Shown here: positions 24,501-33,473 of the stretch, one piece after another
Position numbering within the stretch: position 1 is the first letter of the stretch
Layout of the letters: every line of letters begins with the position of its first letter
Assembly: GCF_026342015.1 (NCBI RefSeq)
Contig: NZ_JAPENL010000002.1
Coordinates: forward strand, 129,001 to 193,000
Reading direction: 5' to 3'
Length of the DNA stretch: 64,000 nucleotides
Source of the DNA: Micromonospora lupini
GTDB taxonomy: Bacteria; Actinomycetota; Actinomycetes; Mycobacteriales; Micromonosporaceae
Program-made: the position numbers and the translations under genes
Notes under the pieces: model-generated
The model's input: only the letters and a program-made list of their open reading frames with translations
What the model was told of the DNA's origin: nothing
Databases searched by the model: none

Positions 24501-26584
24501 CGACCGTCGATCCGGTCCACCTCGTACGGGTGCTCGTCGACCACACGGACGCCGAGCGAGTGCAGCACCGGCAGCACGGCGGAGAGCATCATCGGCTCGC
24601 CGTACCGGTAGACCTTGAACCGCACGTTCATCGTGTCGGCCAGGTCGGCACCGGGCACGCGGGTGCCCGGCCGGGGCGCGAGCTGCTTGCGGAACAGGTG
24701 CATCTCGAGCTGGCCGGGCTCCTCCAGCAGCTCCAGCTTGGCCAGGTCCTTCATCGCCTCGTACGGCGTGTGCCCGTCCTTGTAGCCCTCCGGGAACGCG
24801 TCGGCGTACCTGGCGAACAGGTGCTTGGCCTGCTCGTCACCGAGCTTGCGCTCCAGCACCAGCCGGTAGTCGTCGTCCCAGAGGCGGGTCGCGTCGGCCA
24901 ACTCCTCGGCCAGCAGGTCCGCGTCGATGTCGCCGGGCGGCCGGGTCGGGTCGGTGCGGACGATGAAGTGGATCCGGGCGAGCATCGACTCGGTGACCCG
25001 GGTCGTGTAATCCACCCCGACGCCGTTCAGCTCACGCAGCAGGATGTCCTGCATACGGAGCCGGTTCTGGGTGGTGAACCGGTCCCGCGGAAGGTAGATC
25101 AGGCAGGAGATGAACCGCCCGTACGCGTCGCGGCGCAGGAACACCCGCAGCTGCCGGCGGCCCGCCATCCGCAGCACGCCGATCACCGCGTGGTACAGGT
25201 CGTCGGTCTTGATCTGGAACAGCTCGTCGCGCGGGTAGGTCTCCAGGATCTGGAGCAGATCCTTGCCGGAGTGGCTGCGCCGGCTCAGGCCGGAGCGGTC
25301 GAGCACCTCCGCGACCTTGCGGCGCACCACCGGCAGCTCCCGGACGCTTGTCCGGTACGCAGCGGTGGAGAACAGACCCAGGAAGCGGCGCTCCCCGATG
25401 ACCTCGCCGGCCTCGTTGAAGATCTTGAAGCCGATGTAGTCCAGGTACGCCGACCGGTGCACGGTGGCCCGCGAGTTGGCCTTGGTGATGATGAGCAGGC
25501 GCTTCTCCAGCACCTTCTCGTGCGCCTCGTGCGTCATCGACGACAGCGACCGGGCCTCCGGCGAGTCCGAGCGCAGGATGCCCAGGCCGGTGCCGAGAAC
25601 GGCCTCCAGCGCCTTGCCGTCGACCGGGTCGGAGGGGTTCCCGTCCGGGGCGTCGACCAGGCGGTACTCACGGTAGCCGAGGAACGTGAAGTGGTCGTGC
25701 GCCAGCCAGCGCAGCAGCTCCACCGAGTCGGTGATGTCCTTCTCCGGCACCGGCGGACGGTTCTCCGAGGTGCGCGCCGAGGCCAGCTCGTCGGCGAGCG
25801 CGAGCGCGCGCTGACGCATCTTCGGCCAGTCCTCCACGGCCTCCCGTACGTCGGTGAGCACCCGTTGCAGCTCGCGGCGCAGCCGGTCGCGCTCGGCGGC
25901 GTCCCGGACCGGGTCGATCTCGATCCGCATCCAGCTCTCGATGATGTCGCCGGCGATCGCGTCGTCCGGCTCCACGTCCGCCGAGACCTCGCTGAGGCGG
26001 CCAAGCGGCTCGCGCCGGACCACCACCAGCGGGTGCACGAGCAGGTGCACGTCCAGGTGGTACGAGTTGAGCAGCGCGGTCACCGAGTCGACCAGGAACG
26101 GCATGTCGTCGGTGACGATCTCCACGACTGTGTGGTGCTGATCGGCGTGCGGCTCGTGGATGCGCAGCTTCAACTCGCCGGGCACCCGTTGCTGGGCCAG
26201 GTCCCGGTGCGCCCGGGCCGCGTCGAGCATCTCCTCAGCCGTGAAGCCGACCAGCTCCTCGTCCGGGGCGAACCGCCAGAAGCGACCGACAAGGGTCGCC
26301 GCATCGTGGTCGTCCCCGGCGAGAGCGACAGCCTGGGCCACCAGGCGCTCCGCGTTGGGGACCGGTTCGTCGAGCTCGGCGTCCTCCACGTCGTCGGCCA
26401 ACGCCTCGGTCGGAAGTCCCAGATCGTAGATGGTGTCGATGCTCGACCCGGTCAGCCCTGTGACGCCCGTGTCGAGCCGGCCGTAGCCGTCCCCGTCGGT
26501 CGCCGAATCGAAGCTGTCCTCGTCCCGGCCGGAGTCATCCTGCCGGAGGTCGGGTTCCGGTTTGATCGCCGGACGCCGGTCCAT
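21503..26584 (-). CDS. gdh: Large NAD-specific glutamate dehydrogenase (180-kDa class)
   Basis: 1693 aa. The ATG at 26584 is eight bases behind GAGGGGAG; a GTG at 26593 touches that site and is less likely. The length and organisation match the very large NAD-glutamate dehydrogenases of actinobacteria and proteobacteria: long N-terminal regulatory region with ACT-like folds, central catalytic domain ([60 protein letters not shown]) and a C-terminal helical extension. It oxidatively deaminates glutamate to 2-oxoglutarate and ammonia, mainly for catabolism of amino acids. It is monocistronic and divergent from the PBP gene. Confidence 0.95.
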   Translation of the reverse strand: [1693 protein letters not shown]

Positions 26585-26870
26585 CGGTGCCACTCCCCTC
26601 GACCCACCGCGTTGTGGGTCACTCTGCCGCCCAGCGTAAGCCTGTCGTTTCCCGCCTTCGTCGGCGGACCACTGGCCGGACGTCCGGATCGGGACTTTGT
26701 CCTTTCACCCGTTGCGGGTCCGAGGTTGGCCGGTTGCGGGATACCCCGCCCCGCGATGTTCATCACACCGGCCCGGCCCGTCTTTCCGCACGTCGAGCCC
26801 CGCACGGGACGCTGGGGACACCCTTCGCGTACTACCGTGCAGAGCAGCCCGAGACCGGAAGGACCGCTTC

Positions 26871-28835
26871 ATGACCTTGTCCTACCCCCGGCCCCACCGG
26901 CCGAACCGCTCCCGGCGGGTCGCCGCGCTCACTGCGACCCTGCTCACCGCCGGCGTCCTGGCGGCGTGCTCCGCTGACGACGGGCCGGAGCGCAGCGTCG
27001 ACGCCTTCCTCGCCGGCTGGCGCAGCGGCGACCTGCAGGCGGTCGCGATCGTCGACACGACAGGCGCCAAGGTGCCGGCGGCCGAGGTGACCAAGGAGAT
27101 CAAGGAGCTGTCCGGCGAGTTGGCGGCCACCCCGCCCACCCTGACCCGGCAGGGCGAGCCGAAGGTCACCAAGAACATCGCGACCACGACCGTCCGCATC
27201 GACTGGCCCCTGCCCGGCCAGGCCCACTGGACGTACGACCGGGAGCTGCGGCTCGTCCAGGGCGACGACGACCAGTGGCAGGTGATGTGGGAGCCCCGGG
27301 TGATCCACGAGCAGCTCACCAAGGGCGACCGGCTGGGGCTGCGTCGCGACACCGGCACCCGCGCCGGCGTGCTTGACGCGGCCGGCCAGCCGATCGTGTC
27401 GCCCCGCCCGGTGGTGCGGGTGGGCGTGCAGCCCAACCAGGTCACCGACATCAAGAAGCTGGTCAAGGATCTCGACGGGGCCTTCAAGGCGATCCGACCG
27501 GCCCTGGTTCCCGCCGTCGACCTGTCCGACCTGCCCAAGCGGGTGGCCGAGGCCGACCCGGCCGCGCTCGTCGAGGTGGTGACCCTGCGCGACGACGCGT
27601 ACCGCCAGATCAAGCCCCGGATCTACGACCTGCCCGGCACCAAGTTCGCCTCCGACAAGCTCGACCTGGCGCCGACCCGGGAGTTCGCCCGCGCGCTGCT
27701 CGGCTCGGTCGACCCGGCGCAGGCCGACGACCTCGCCGCCCACCCGGACCGGTACGTCACCGGCGACCTGGTCGGGCACGGCGGGTTGCAGGGCCGCTAC
27801 GACGAGCGGTTGCGCGGCGCCCCCGGCCTGACGGTAGTGGTCGAGCGGCCCGACGAGGGCGGCAAGCTGGCGCCCACCGGCGCCGAGCTGTTCCACCAGG
27901 AGCCGAAGCCCGGCCAGGCCCTGAAGACCACCCTGGACGTGGCAACCCAGAACGCTGCCGACGGTGCGCTGCGCGCCGAGTCGCGCCGAGCCGCGCTTGT
28001 CGCGGTACGCGTCAAGGACGGCGCGGTCCTCGCCGCCGCCAACGGTCCCGGGCCGGCCGGCGAGAACCTGGCCTTCGACGCCCAGGTGCCGCCGGGGTCC
28101 ACGTTCAAGATGGTCAGCGCGCTGGGTCTGCTGGACCGCGGCGCGGTCACCCTGGACGGGCCGGTGGAGTGCAAGAAGACCTTCACAGTCGATGGCCGCT
28201 CCTTCAAGAACTCGGACAACTTCGAGCTGGGCTCGGTGCCGTTCCGCACCGACTTCGCCAAGTCCTGCAACACGGCCTTCGCCTCGCTGGCCCCGAAGCT
28301 CGGCGGTGACGGGCTGGCCGCCGCCGGCCGCTCGCTGGGCCTGGAGGGGCAGTGGGATCTCGGCACGGACGCCTTCACCGGCAAGGTGTCGACCGGTGGC
28401 AGCCCCGCCGAGCAGGCCGCCGCGTCGTTCGGCCAGGGCACCACGCTTGTCAGCCCGCTGGCCATGGCCGGCGCCACCGCGGCCGTAGCCCGCGGTGCCT
28501 TCATCCAGCCGAAGCTGCTTGTCGACCCGGCGCCGGCCAAGCCGGCCGCGACCGACGGACCGCTCAAGCCGCAGTCGATCGAGGCGCTGCGCACGATGAT
28601 GCGCGAGGTGGTCACCGCCGGCACCGGCAGCGCGCTCAAGGACGTTCCGGGCGGCGAGGTGTACGGCAAGACCGGCACCGCCGAGTACGACGACAATCCG
28701 GCCCACACGCACGCCTGGTTCGTGGGCTGGCAGGGTGACGTCGCGTTCGCCGTGTTCGTGGAGAAGGGCGGGGCCAGCACGGCCTCGGCCGTTCCGATCG
28801 CCGAGCGCTTCCTCCGCGCCCTACCCACCCCGTGA
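26871..28835 (+). CDS. Lipoprotein class B penicillin-binding protein (transpeptidase)
   Basis: 654 aa from the ATG at 26871 after GGAAGGA. The N-terminal hydrophobic segment ends in a lipobox LAAC (Cys33), so it should be a lipoprotein and not held by a transmembrane helix as usual for PBPs. Residues 40-145 form an NTF2-like MecA-N domain, and 160-330 a PBP dimerisation-like region. The transpeptidase domain has SxxK at Ser410-Lys413 (GSTFKM), SxN at 465-467 (SCN) and KTG at 600-602. It cross-links peptidoglycan. The MecA-N plus transpeptidase order resembles low-affinity PBPs such as MecA and actinobacterial PBPs; beta-lactam response is not inferable. Confidence 0.93.
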   Translation: MTLSYPRPHRPNRSRRVAALTATLLTAGVLAACSADDGPERSVDAFLAGWRSGDLQAVAIVDTTGAKVPAAEVTKEIKELSGELAATPPTLTRQGEPKVTKNIATTTVRIDWPLPGQAHWTYDRELRLVQGDDDQWQVMWEPRVIHEQLTKGDRLGLRRDTGTRAGVLDAAGQPIVSPRPVVRVGVQPNQVTDIKKLVKDLDGAFKAIRPALVPAVDLSDLPKRVAEADPAALVEVVTLRDDAYRQIKPRIYDLPGTKFASDKLDLAPTREFARALLGSVDPAQADDLAAHPDRYVTGDLVGHGGLQGRYDERLRGAPGLTVVVERPDEGGKLAPTGAELFHQEPKPGQALKTTLDVATQNAADGALRAESRRAALVAVRVKDGAVLAAANGPGPAGENLAFDAQVPPGSTFKMVSALGLLDRGAVTLDGPVECKKTFTVDGRSFKNSDNFELGSVPFRTDFAKSCNTAFASLAPKLGGDGLAAAGRSLGLEGQWDLGTDAFTGKVSTGGSPAEQAAASFGQGTTLVSPLAMAGATAAVARGAFIQPKLLVDPAPAKPAATDGPLKPQSIEALRTMMREVVTAGTGSALKDVPGGEVYGKTGTAEYDDNPAHTHAWFVGWQGDVAFAVFVEKGGASTASAVPIAERFLRALPTP

Positions 28836-28878
28836 CCGGCTGAGAGCGGCGCGGCCTCGACGACGACCGCGCAGGTGG

Positions 28879-28954
28879 TGATCGACTCCAGCTCGCCGAT
28901 GTGGCGGTGTCCCCGCGCTTGGACACCGCCACATCGGCGAAACGGAGTCGATCA
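28879..28954. repeat. Long GATC-ended intergenic palindrome (family 1)
   Basis: TGATCGACTCC and a 19-bp inner arm, spaced by AGCT, mirror CGCC..., AAAC and GGAGTCGATCA around the eight-base centre CCGCGCTT. It lies between convergent genes ending at 28835 and 28966, so it may act as a terminator for both. Its left arm aligns without gaps with the elements at 42591 and 57107. Confidence 0.8.
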
Positions 28955-28965
28955 ATACGTTCGGG

Positions 28966-30588
28966 TCAGGCGGTGTCGGCGTTGTCGTGGTCTGGGACGT
29001 CCTGGGCCGGCGGGGCGGCTCGGCGGAGCAGGCCCGGGCCCGCCGACGCCGGCGGGCCGACCGGCTCCCGCTCAACCGGGGCCGAGATGAGGGCCGCGAT
29101 ACCCGATGCGATGCCGGCCCGCTCCGAGTGGACCGGGCCGCGAACATCGGGCGGCTCCGGCTGGGCCGCGATGCCGTGGGACACCGAGCCCAACCCACGC
29201 ACCCCAGCGGACCCGACGTCAGCGGACCCGACGTCAGCGGACCCGACGTCAGCGGACCGGGCACCGGAGGACACGGCGCCGGATCGGTCGGCACCGGCGA
29301 AGTCGGCGTCGGCGGGATCGGCGTCGGCGGGATCGGCGGCAGCAGTCTCCACGGCGGAGGACGCGGCATCACCAGGAGAACCGGCACCGACGAACGAGTC
29401 ACGCAAGGTGGCAGCCGACGAGTCGCGCACGCCGGCACCGGCACGATCCGACCGGTCGAGGCGGTCGGACCGGTCGAGCAGCTCCGACCGGTCGAGCAAC
29501 TCGGACCGGTCGAGCAACTCCGACCGGTCGAGCAACTCCGACCGGTCGAGCAACTCGGACCGGTCGAGCAACTCGGACCGGTCGAGATGCTCCGAGGCGG
29601 TCGACGGCCGGCCGTTGCCGCGTCGCGGGGAGGGCGTGGGTCGGGGCGACAGCAGTCGGGGCGGCACCGCCTCCGGGGCGGTGACCGGGGCCAGACCGGC
29701 GACCACGGTGTTGACGATCTCGGCGGCGTACGAGCCGTCCGGGTCGTAGTCGGGGTCGAAGACGGTCAGCTCGACGCCCAGGCAGTGTGGGGTGTCGACC
29801 AGGCCGGCGAGCAGGATCTCCAGCTCGGCGAAGGCGATTCCACCCGGGTCGGGGGCGTCCACGGCCGGCATCACCGCCGGGTCGAGCACGTCGACGTCGA
29901 TGTGCACCCAGTAGCCCGCGCAGTCGGCGAGCTGCTCGTGCGCCCACTGGGCCGTCCGGGCGGCGCCCTCGGCGCGCAGCGCCGGCACCGGTCGGGTGGT
30001 GATCCCGGCGGCCTGGAGGTCGAGCCGGTACTCGTCCTGGGCGCGGATGCCGAGCACCACCACGTCGATGTCGCGGAAGTAGGGCCGGCGACCCTCCAGC
30101 GCGGCCAGGTCGGCCTGCCCGCGCCCGGTGACGAGGGCGAGGTCCTCCCCGGCGGCCGCGCCGACGTAGGAGGCGTTGCCGGGGTGCCGGAAGTCGGAGT
30201 GCCCGTCGACGAAGACCAGCCCGATCCGCCCGCCGACCGCCTCACCGAGGCGGTGCATGGCCAGCGCGGAGCCGAGCAGCACTGAGCAGTCGCCGCCCAG
30301 CACCACCGGGAACTCGCCCCGGTCGATGATCGAGCCGATCCGCTCGGCGAGGGCGAGGGAGTAGTCGGCGATCTCCCGGGCGTGGCACACGCCGTCGCCG
30401 GGCCGCCAGTCGCCGGGGTCGTACCGCGGTGGGGTGACGCAGCCGGCGTCGCGGGCCCGCAGCCGGGCCAGCAGGTCGTGGTCACGCAACGCGCCGGGCG
30501 CCTTCGCGCAGCCCGGCACGGAGGTGGACGTGGGGGGTCGCAGGCCAAGATTTGTCGGCGCGTCGAGGACGGCGATCCGGCGCATCAT
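28966..30588 (-). CDS. Arginase/agmatinase-family enzyme with long repetitive C-terminal tail
   Basis: 540 aa (an ATG at 30585 is better spaced from GGGAG). Residues 1-300 are an ureohydrolase domain with the binuclear manganese motifs GGDCS, DGHSDF and HIDVDVLDP. The family includes arginase, agmatinase and formimidoylglutamase; substrate is unclear. GGDCS has Cys where most members have His, which removes one usual metal ligand. The last 240 residues are unusual: eight hexapeptides LDRSEL/LDRSDR (about residues 333-380), then PADAD/SADVG repeats and a Pro/Ala tail. That tail is absent from ordinary arginases. It lies 74 bp after the thioredoxin/TPR gene. Confidence 0.85.
   Translation of the reverse strand: MMRRIAVLDAPTNLGLRPPTSTSVPGCAKAPGALRDHDLLARLRARDAGCVTPPRYDPGDWRPGDGVCHAREIADYSLALAERIGSIIDRGEFPVVLGGDCSVLLGSALAMHRLGEAVGGRIGLVFVDGHSDFRHPGNASYVGAAAGEDLALVTGRGQADLAALEGRRPYFRDIDVVVLGIRAQDEYRLDLQAAGITTRPVPALRAEGAARTAQWAHEQLADCAGYWVHIDVDVLDPAVMPAVDAPDPGGIAFAELEILLAGLVDTPHCLGVELTVFDPDYDPDGSYAAEIVNTVVAGLAPVTAPEAVPPRLLSPRPTPSPRRGNGRPSTASEHLDRSELLDRSELLDRSELLDRSELLDRSELLDRSELLDRSDRLDRSDRAGAGVRDSSAATLRDSFVGAGSPGDAASSAVETAAADPADADPADADFAGADRSGAVSSGARSADVGSADVGSADVGSAGVRGLGSVSHGIAAQPEPPDVRGPVHSERAGIASGIAALISAPVEREPVGPPASAGPGLLRRAAPPAQDVPDHDNADTA
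29206..29250 (-). repeat. Three 15-bp tandem units in the arginase tail
   Basis: AGCGGACCCGACGTC on the plus strand, three exact copies, encodes the SADVG repeats on the minus strand. Confidence 0.9.
29449..29592 (-). repeat. Eight 18-bp tandem units encoding LDRSEL/LDRSDR
   Basis: The core CCGGTCGAG recurs every 18 bases from 29452 to 29578 (eight copies), in frame in the arginase-family gene. Units differ at only a few bases. Confidence 0.9.
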
Positions 30589-30611
30589 GAGCTCCCGTCC
30601 TCGGTGGTCGG

Positions 30612-30636
30612 GCGGGCCGGCGAAACGCCGGCCCGC
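30612..30636 (-). terminator. Hairpin after the thioredoxin/TPR gene
   Basis: A perfect 11-bp stem (GCGGGCCGGCG, AAA loop, CGCCGGCCCGC) between the end of the thioredoxin-like gene and the start of the arginase-family gene. It may attenuate readthrough between them. Confidence 0.75.
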
Positions 30637-30662
30637 GCTGGCGTGCTACGAAGTCATTGAAC

Positions 30663-31586
30663 TCAGAAGAGGGCGCTGGCCAGGGCCCGCCGGGCCGAGG
30701 CGACCGCCGGGTCGTCCGGGCCGGCGATGGAGAACAGCGACACCAGGTGCTGGCGAACCTCCTCGCGGTCCTCACCGGCGGTGCGCCGGACCAGGCCGAC
30801 GAGCCGGGCGTACGCCTGCTCGGCCAGGCCGCTGAGCACCTCGATGTCGGCGGCCAGCAGTTGGGCCGCGACGTCGTCGGGGGCACTCTCGGCGGCGGCC
30901 AGCGCGGTGGCCGGGTCGGCGCCCGCCACCCGGCGGGCCACGCCGACCTGGGCCAGGCCCGCGGTGGCCGCGGCGTCCGCCGGGGCGTCGGCAAGGATCT
31001 TGCGGTACGCCTGCTCGGCGGCGTCCAGGTCGCCGCTCATGAGCGCGTCGTCCGCCTCGTCGAGGCGGGGGTCCTCCGGTTCGGCGACGGCCACGCCGCC
31101 GGCCTTGAGCACGGCCTGGATCCACTGGCGGAGCTGCGCCTCGGGCACCACACCGGAGAAGGCGTCGATCGGCTGTCCGCCGACGACCGCGTAGACCATG
31201 GGGATGCCCTGGACCCGGAACATCTGGGCGATCCGGGGGTTTTCCTGCACGTCGACCCGGGCGAGGACCCAGGTGCCACCGCTCTCGGCGGCCAGCCGCT
31301 CCAGCACCGGGGCGAACTCGTCGCTCTCCGGGAAGCCGGCCGCGCCGAAGAAGACGATGACGGGCATGGCCATCGACCGTTCGAGCACATCGGCCTGGAT
31401 GGTCGCCTCGGTGACGTCGACGATTGCGGCGTTGCCGCCGGCGGTCTGCGCGCCGGGCACGCCTGCGGACGGGCCGCCCTGCGGGGGTGTGCCGGAGCGG
31501 GAACTGGCTGGTGCGGGGCCGCGCAGCGTGCTGAGGTCGACCGCGCCGCGGGTGAAGATCGACGAGGTGATCCGTGGGTCGCTCAT
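30663..31586 (-). CDS. Thioredoxin-fold/TPR co-chaperone (CnoX/YbbN-like)
   Basis: 307 aa: a Pro/Gly-rich N-terminus (1-50), a thioredoxin fold (about 52-165: PVIVFFGAAGFPESDEF, ARVDVQENPRIAQMFRVQGIPMVYAV) and TPR-like helices (about 175-305). The arrangement is that of YbbN/CnoX co-chaperones, which hold stress-damaged proteins for GroEL or DnaK. The active-site position CxxC is replaced by A-A-G-F, so this copy cannot do thiol-disulphide exchange. It is upstream of the arginase-family gene on the same strand. Confidence 0.88.
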   Translation of the reverse strand: MSDPRITSSIFTRGAVDLSTLRGPAPASSRSGTPPQGGPSAGVPGAQTAGGNAAIVDVTEATIQADVLERSMAMPVIVFFGAAGFPESDEFAPVLERLAAESGGTWVLARVDVQENPRIAQMFRVQGIPMVYAVVGGQPIDAFSGVVPEAQLRQWIQAVLKAGGVAVAEPEDPRLDEADDALMSGDLDAAEQAYRKILADAPADAAATAGLAQVGVARRVAGADPATALAAAESAPDDVAAQLLAADIEVLSGLAEQAYARLVGLVRRTAGEDREEVRQHLVSLFSIAGPDDPAVASARRALASALF

Positions 31587-31672
31587 GGTTACCTAGTCTC
31601 GCACGCGAGCCCGGATTCCCGGCTCACCCACAACTCCGACGTTGCAACTCTCACGCCCCACCCCCACCCCCG

Positions 31673-31741
31673 CGATCGTGCACTTTCTGTCACCGGAACG
31701 CGGCATTGACCCGGTTCACCCGGACAGGAAGTGCACGATCG
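31673..31741. repeat. GATC-ended intergenic palindrome (family 2)
   Basis: A 19-bp arm CGATCGTGCACTTTCTGTC at 31673-31691 is mirrored at 31723-31741 with one mismatch; an inner ACCGG/CCGGT can extend the fold. It lies just past the isobutyryl-CoA mutase stop and probably acts as a terminator. Confidence 0.75.
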
Positions 31742-31747
31742 ACGGGG

Positions 31748-33436
31748 TCAGAAGCGGGCGGGTTCGCGGTAGGTGCCCCACTCGGCCCGGAGGGCGTCGC
31801 AGATCTCGCCCAGAGTCGCCTCGGCGCGGACCGCGTCGAGCATGGCGGGGATCATGTTCTCGTCGGTACGGCTGGCGTCGACCATCCGGGCCACCGCAGC
31901 CTGGACCGCCAACTCGTCCCGGGCGCCCTTGCGCTCGGCGAGCACCCGCCGCTGCTCCAGCTCCACCTCGTGCGAGATGCGCAGGATCTCCAGTTCCTTG
32001 GCGACGGTGCCGGTGTGGCAGTTGACGCCGACGATCTTCTTGTCACCCTTTTCGAGGGCCTGCTGGTAGACGAACGCCGACTCGGCGATGTGCCCGGTGA
32101 ACCAGCCGTCCTCGATGCCGCGCAGGATGCCCGAGGTCATCGGGCCGATCTGGTGCGGCCCGTCCCCGCCGAGTTGCCGGATCCGGGCGAAGATCTCCTC
32201 CGCCTCGGCTTCGATCTTGTCGGTGAGCGCCTCGACGTACCAGGAGCCACCGAGCGGGTCGGCCACGTTCACCACGCCGGTCTCCTCCATCAGCACCTGC
32301 TGGGTGCGCAGGGCGATCTCGGCGGACTCGTCGGTGGGCAGCGCCAGGGTCTCGTCCAGCGCGTTCGTGTGCAGCGAGTTGGTGCCGCCCAGCACCGCCG
32401 CGAGAGCCTCGACTGCGGTGCGTACGACGTTGTTGACCGGCTGCTGCGCGGTCAGCGACACCCCTGCGGTCTGCGTGTGGAACCGCAGCCAGAGGGCCTT
32501 TTCGCTTGTCACGCCGTAGACGTCGCGCAGCCAGCGGGCCCAGATCCGGCGAGCGGCGCGGAACTTGGCGATCTCCTCGAAGAAGTCGAGGTGCGAGTCG
32601 AAGAAGAAGCTCAGCCCCGGCGCGAAGACGTTGACGTCGAGCCCGCGCGAGAGGCCCAGCTCCACGTAGCCGAAGCCGTCGGCCAGGGTGTACGCCAGCT
32701 CCTGCGCGGCTGTCGAGCCGGCCTCGCGGATGTGGTAGCCGGAGACCGACAGCGGCTTGTAGCGCGGGATCTCGGCCGCGCAGTACTCCATCAGGTCGCC
32801 GATCAGGCGCAGGTGCGGCTCCGGGTCGAAGAGCCACTCCTTCTGCGCGATGTACTCCTTGAAGATGTCGGTCTGCAGGGTGCCGTCCAGCTTCGACAGG
32901 TCGGCGCCCTGCCGCTCGGCGGCGACCAGATACATGCAGAACACCGGCACGGCCGGACCGGAGATGGTCATCGAGGTGGTGACGTCGGCCAGGTCGATGC
33001 CGTCGAAGAGCGCCTGCATGTCGGTGGCGGTGTCGATGGCGACGCCGCAGTGGCCGACCTCGCCGAGCGCCTGCGGGTCGTCGGAGTCGCGGCCCATCAG
33101 GGTCGGCATGTCGAACGCGACGGAGAGACCGCCGCCGCCGGCGCCGAGGATCATCTTGTAGCGCTCGTTCGTCTGCTGGGCGTTGCCGAAGCCGGCGAAC
33201 TGCCGGATCGTCCAGGTTCGCCCGCGATAGCCGGTCGGATGAAGACCCCTGGTGTACGGGTACTCGCCCGGCCAGCCGATCCGTTCGAAGCCCGGGTACG
33301 CGCTGCCCTCCGGTGGCCCGTACACCGGCTCCACGGGCATTCCGGAGAGCGTGGTGAAGTCGGCGTCCCGCTTGCGCGCGGAGTCGTACCGGGCCTGCCA
33401 GCGTGCCCGTCCGGCGTCGATCTCGTCGGCGTCCAT
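31748..33436 (-). CDS. icmA: Isobutyryl-CoA mutase large subunit
   Basis: 562 aa from the ATG at 33436 after GGAGGAG. It is a B12-dependent acyl-CoA mutase alpha domain without a cobalamin-binding domain, so it needs a separate small subunit, not found in this window. Phe80 ([10 protein letters not shown]) and Gln198 (KEYIAQKEW) occupy exactly the positions that in IcmA replace the Tyr and Arg of methylmalonyl-CoA mutase. That marks isobutyryl-/n-butyryl-CoA as substrate instead of a dicarboxylic acyl-CoA. The enzyme interconverts those two, linking valine and fatty acid metabolism to polyketide precursors. Its promoter carries the shared TGAACG-type operator at 33491. Confidence 0.92.
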   Translation of the reverse strand: MDADEIDAGRARWQARYDSARKRDADFTTLSGMPVEPVYGPPEGSAYPGFERIGWPGEYPYTRGLHPTGYRGRTWTIRQFAGFGNAQQTNERYKMILGAGGGGLSVAFDMPTLMGRDSDDPQALGEVGHCGVAIDTATDMQALFDGIDLADVTTSMTISGPAVPVFCMYLVAAERQGADLSKLDGTLQTDIFKEYIAQKEWLFDPEPHLRLIGDLMEYCAAEIPRYKPLSVSGYHIREAGSTAAQELAYTLADGFGYVELGLSRGLDVNVFAPGLSFFFDSHLDFFEEIAKFRAARRIWARWLRDVYGVTSEKALWLRFHTQTAGVSLTAQQPVNNVVRTAVEALAAVLGGTNSLHTNALDETLALPTDESAEIALRTQQVLMEETGVVNVADPLGGSWYVEALTDKIEAEAEEIFARIRQLGGDGPHQIGPMTSGILRGIEDGWFTGHIAESAFVYQQALEKGDKKIVGVNCHTGTVAKELEILRISHEVELEQRRVLAERKGARDELAVQAAVARMVDASRTDENMIPAMLDAVRAEATLGEICDALRAEWGTYREPARF

Positions 33437-33473
33437 GCGCAGGGCTCCTCCTCGGTTCCTCGACTGCACGTCG

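Noticed and set aside
21614-26977. A 1787-codon plus-strand frame across the glutamate dehydrogenase gene
   Set aside because: High GC leaves long shadow frames. The minus strand has the family motifs and a clean start; the plus frame is Arg/His/Pro-rich with no domains.
29449-29592. CRISPR-like or regulatory iteron array
   Set aside because: Eight 18-bp units keep the reading frame of the arginase tail and have no spacers.
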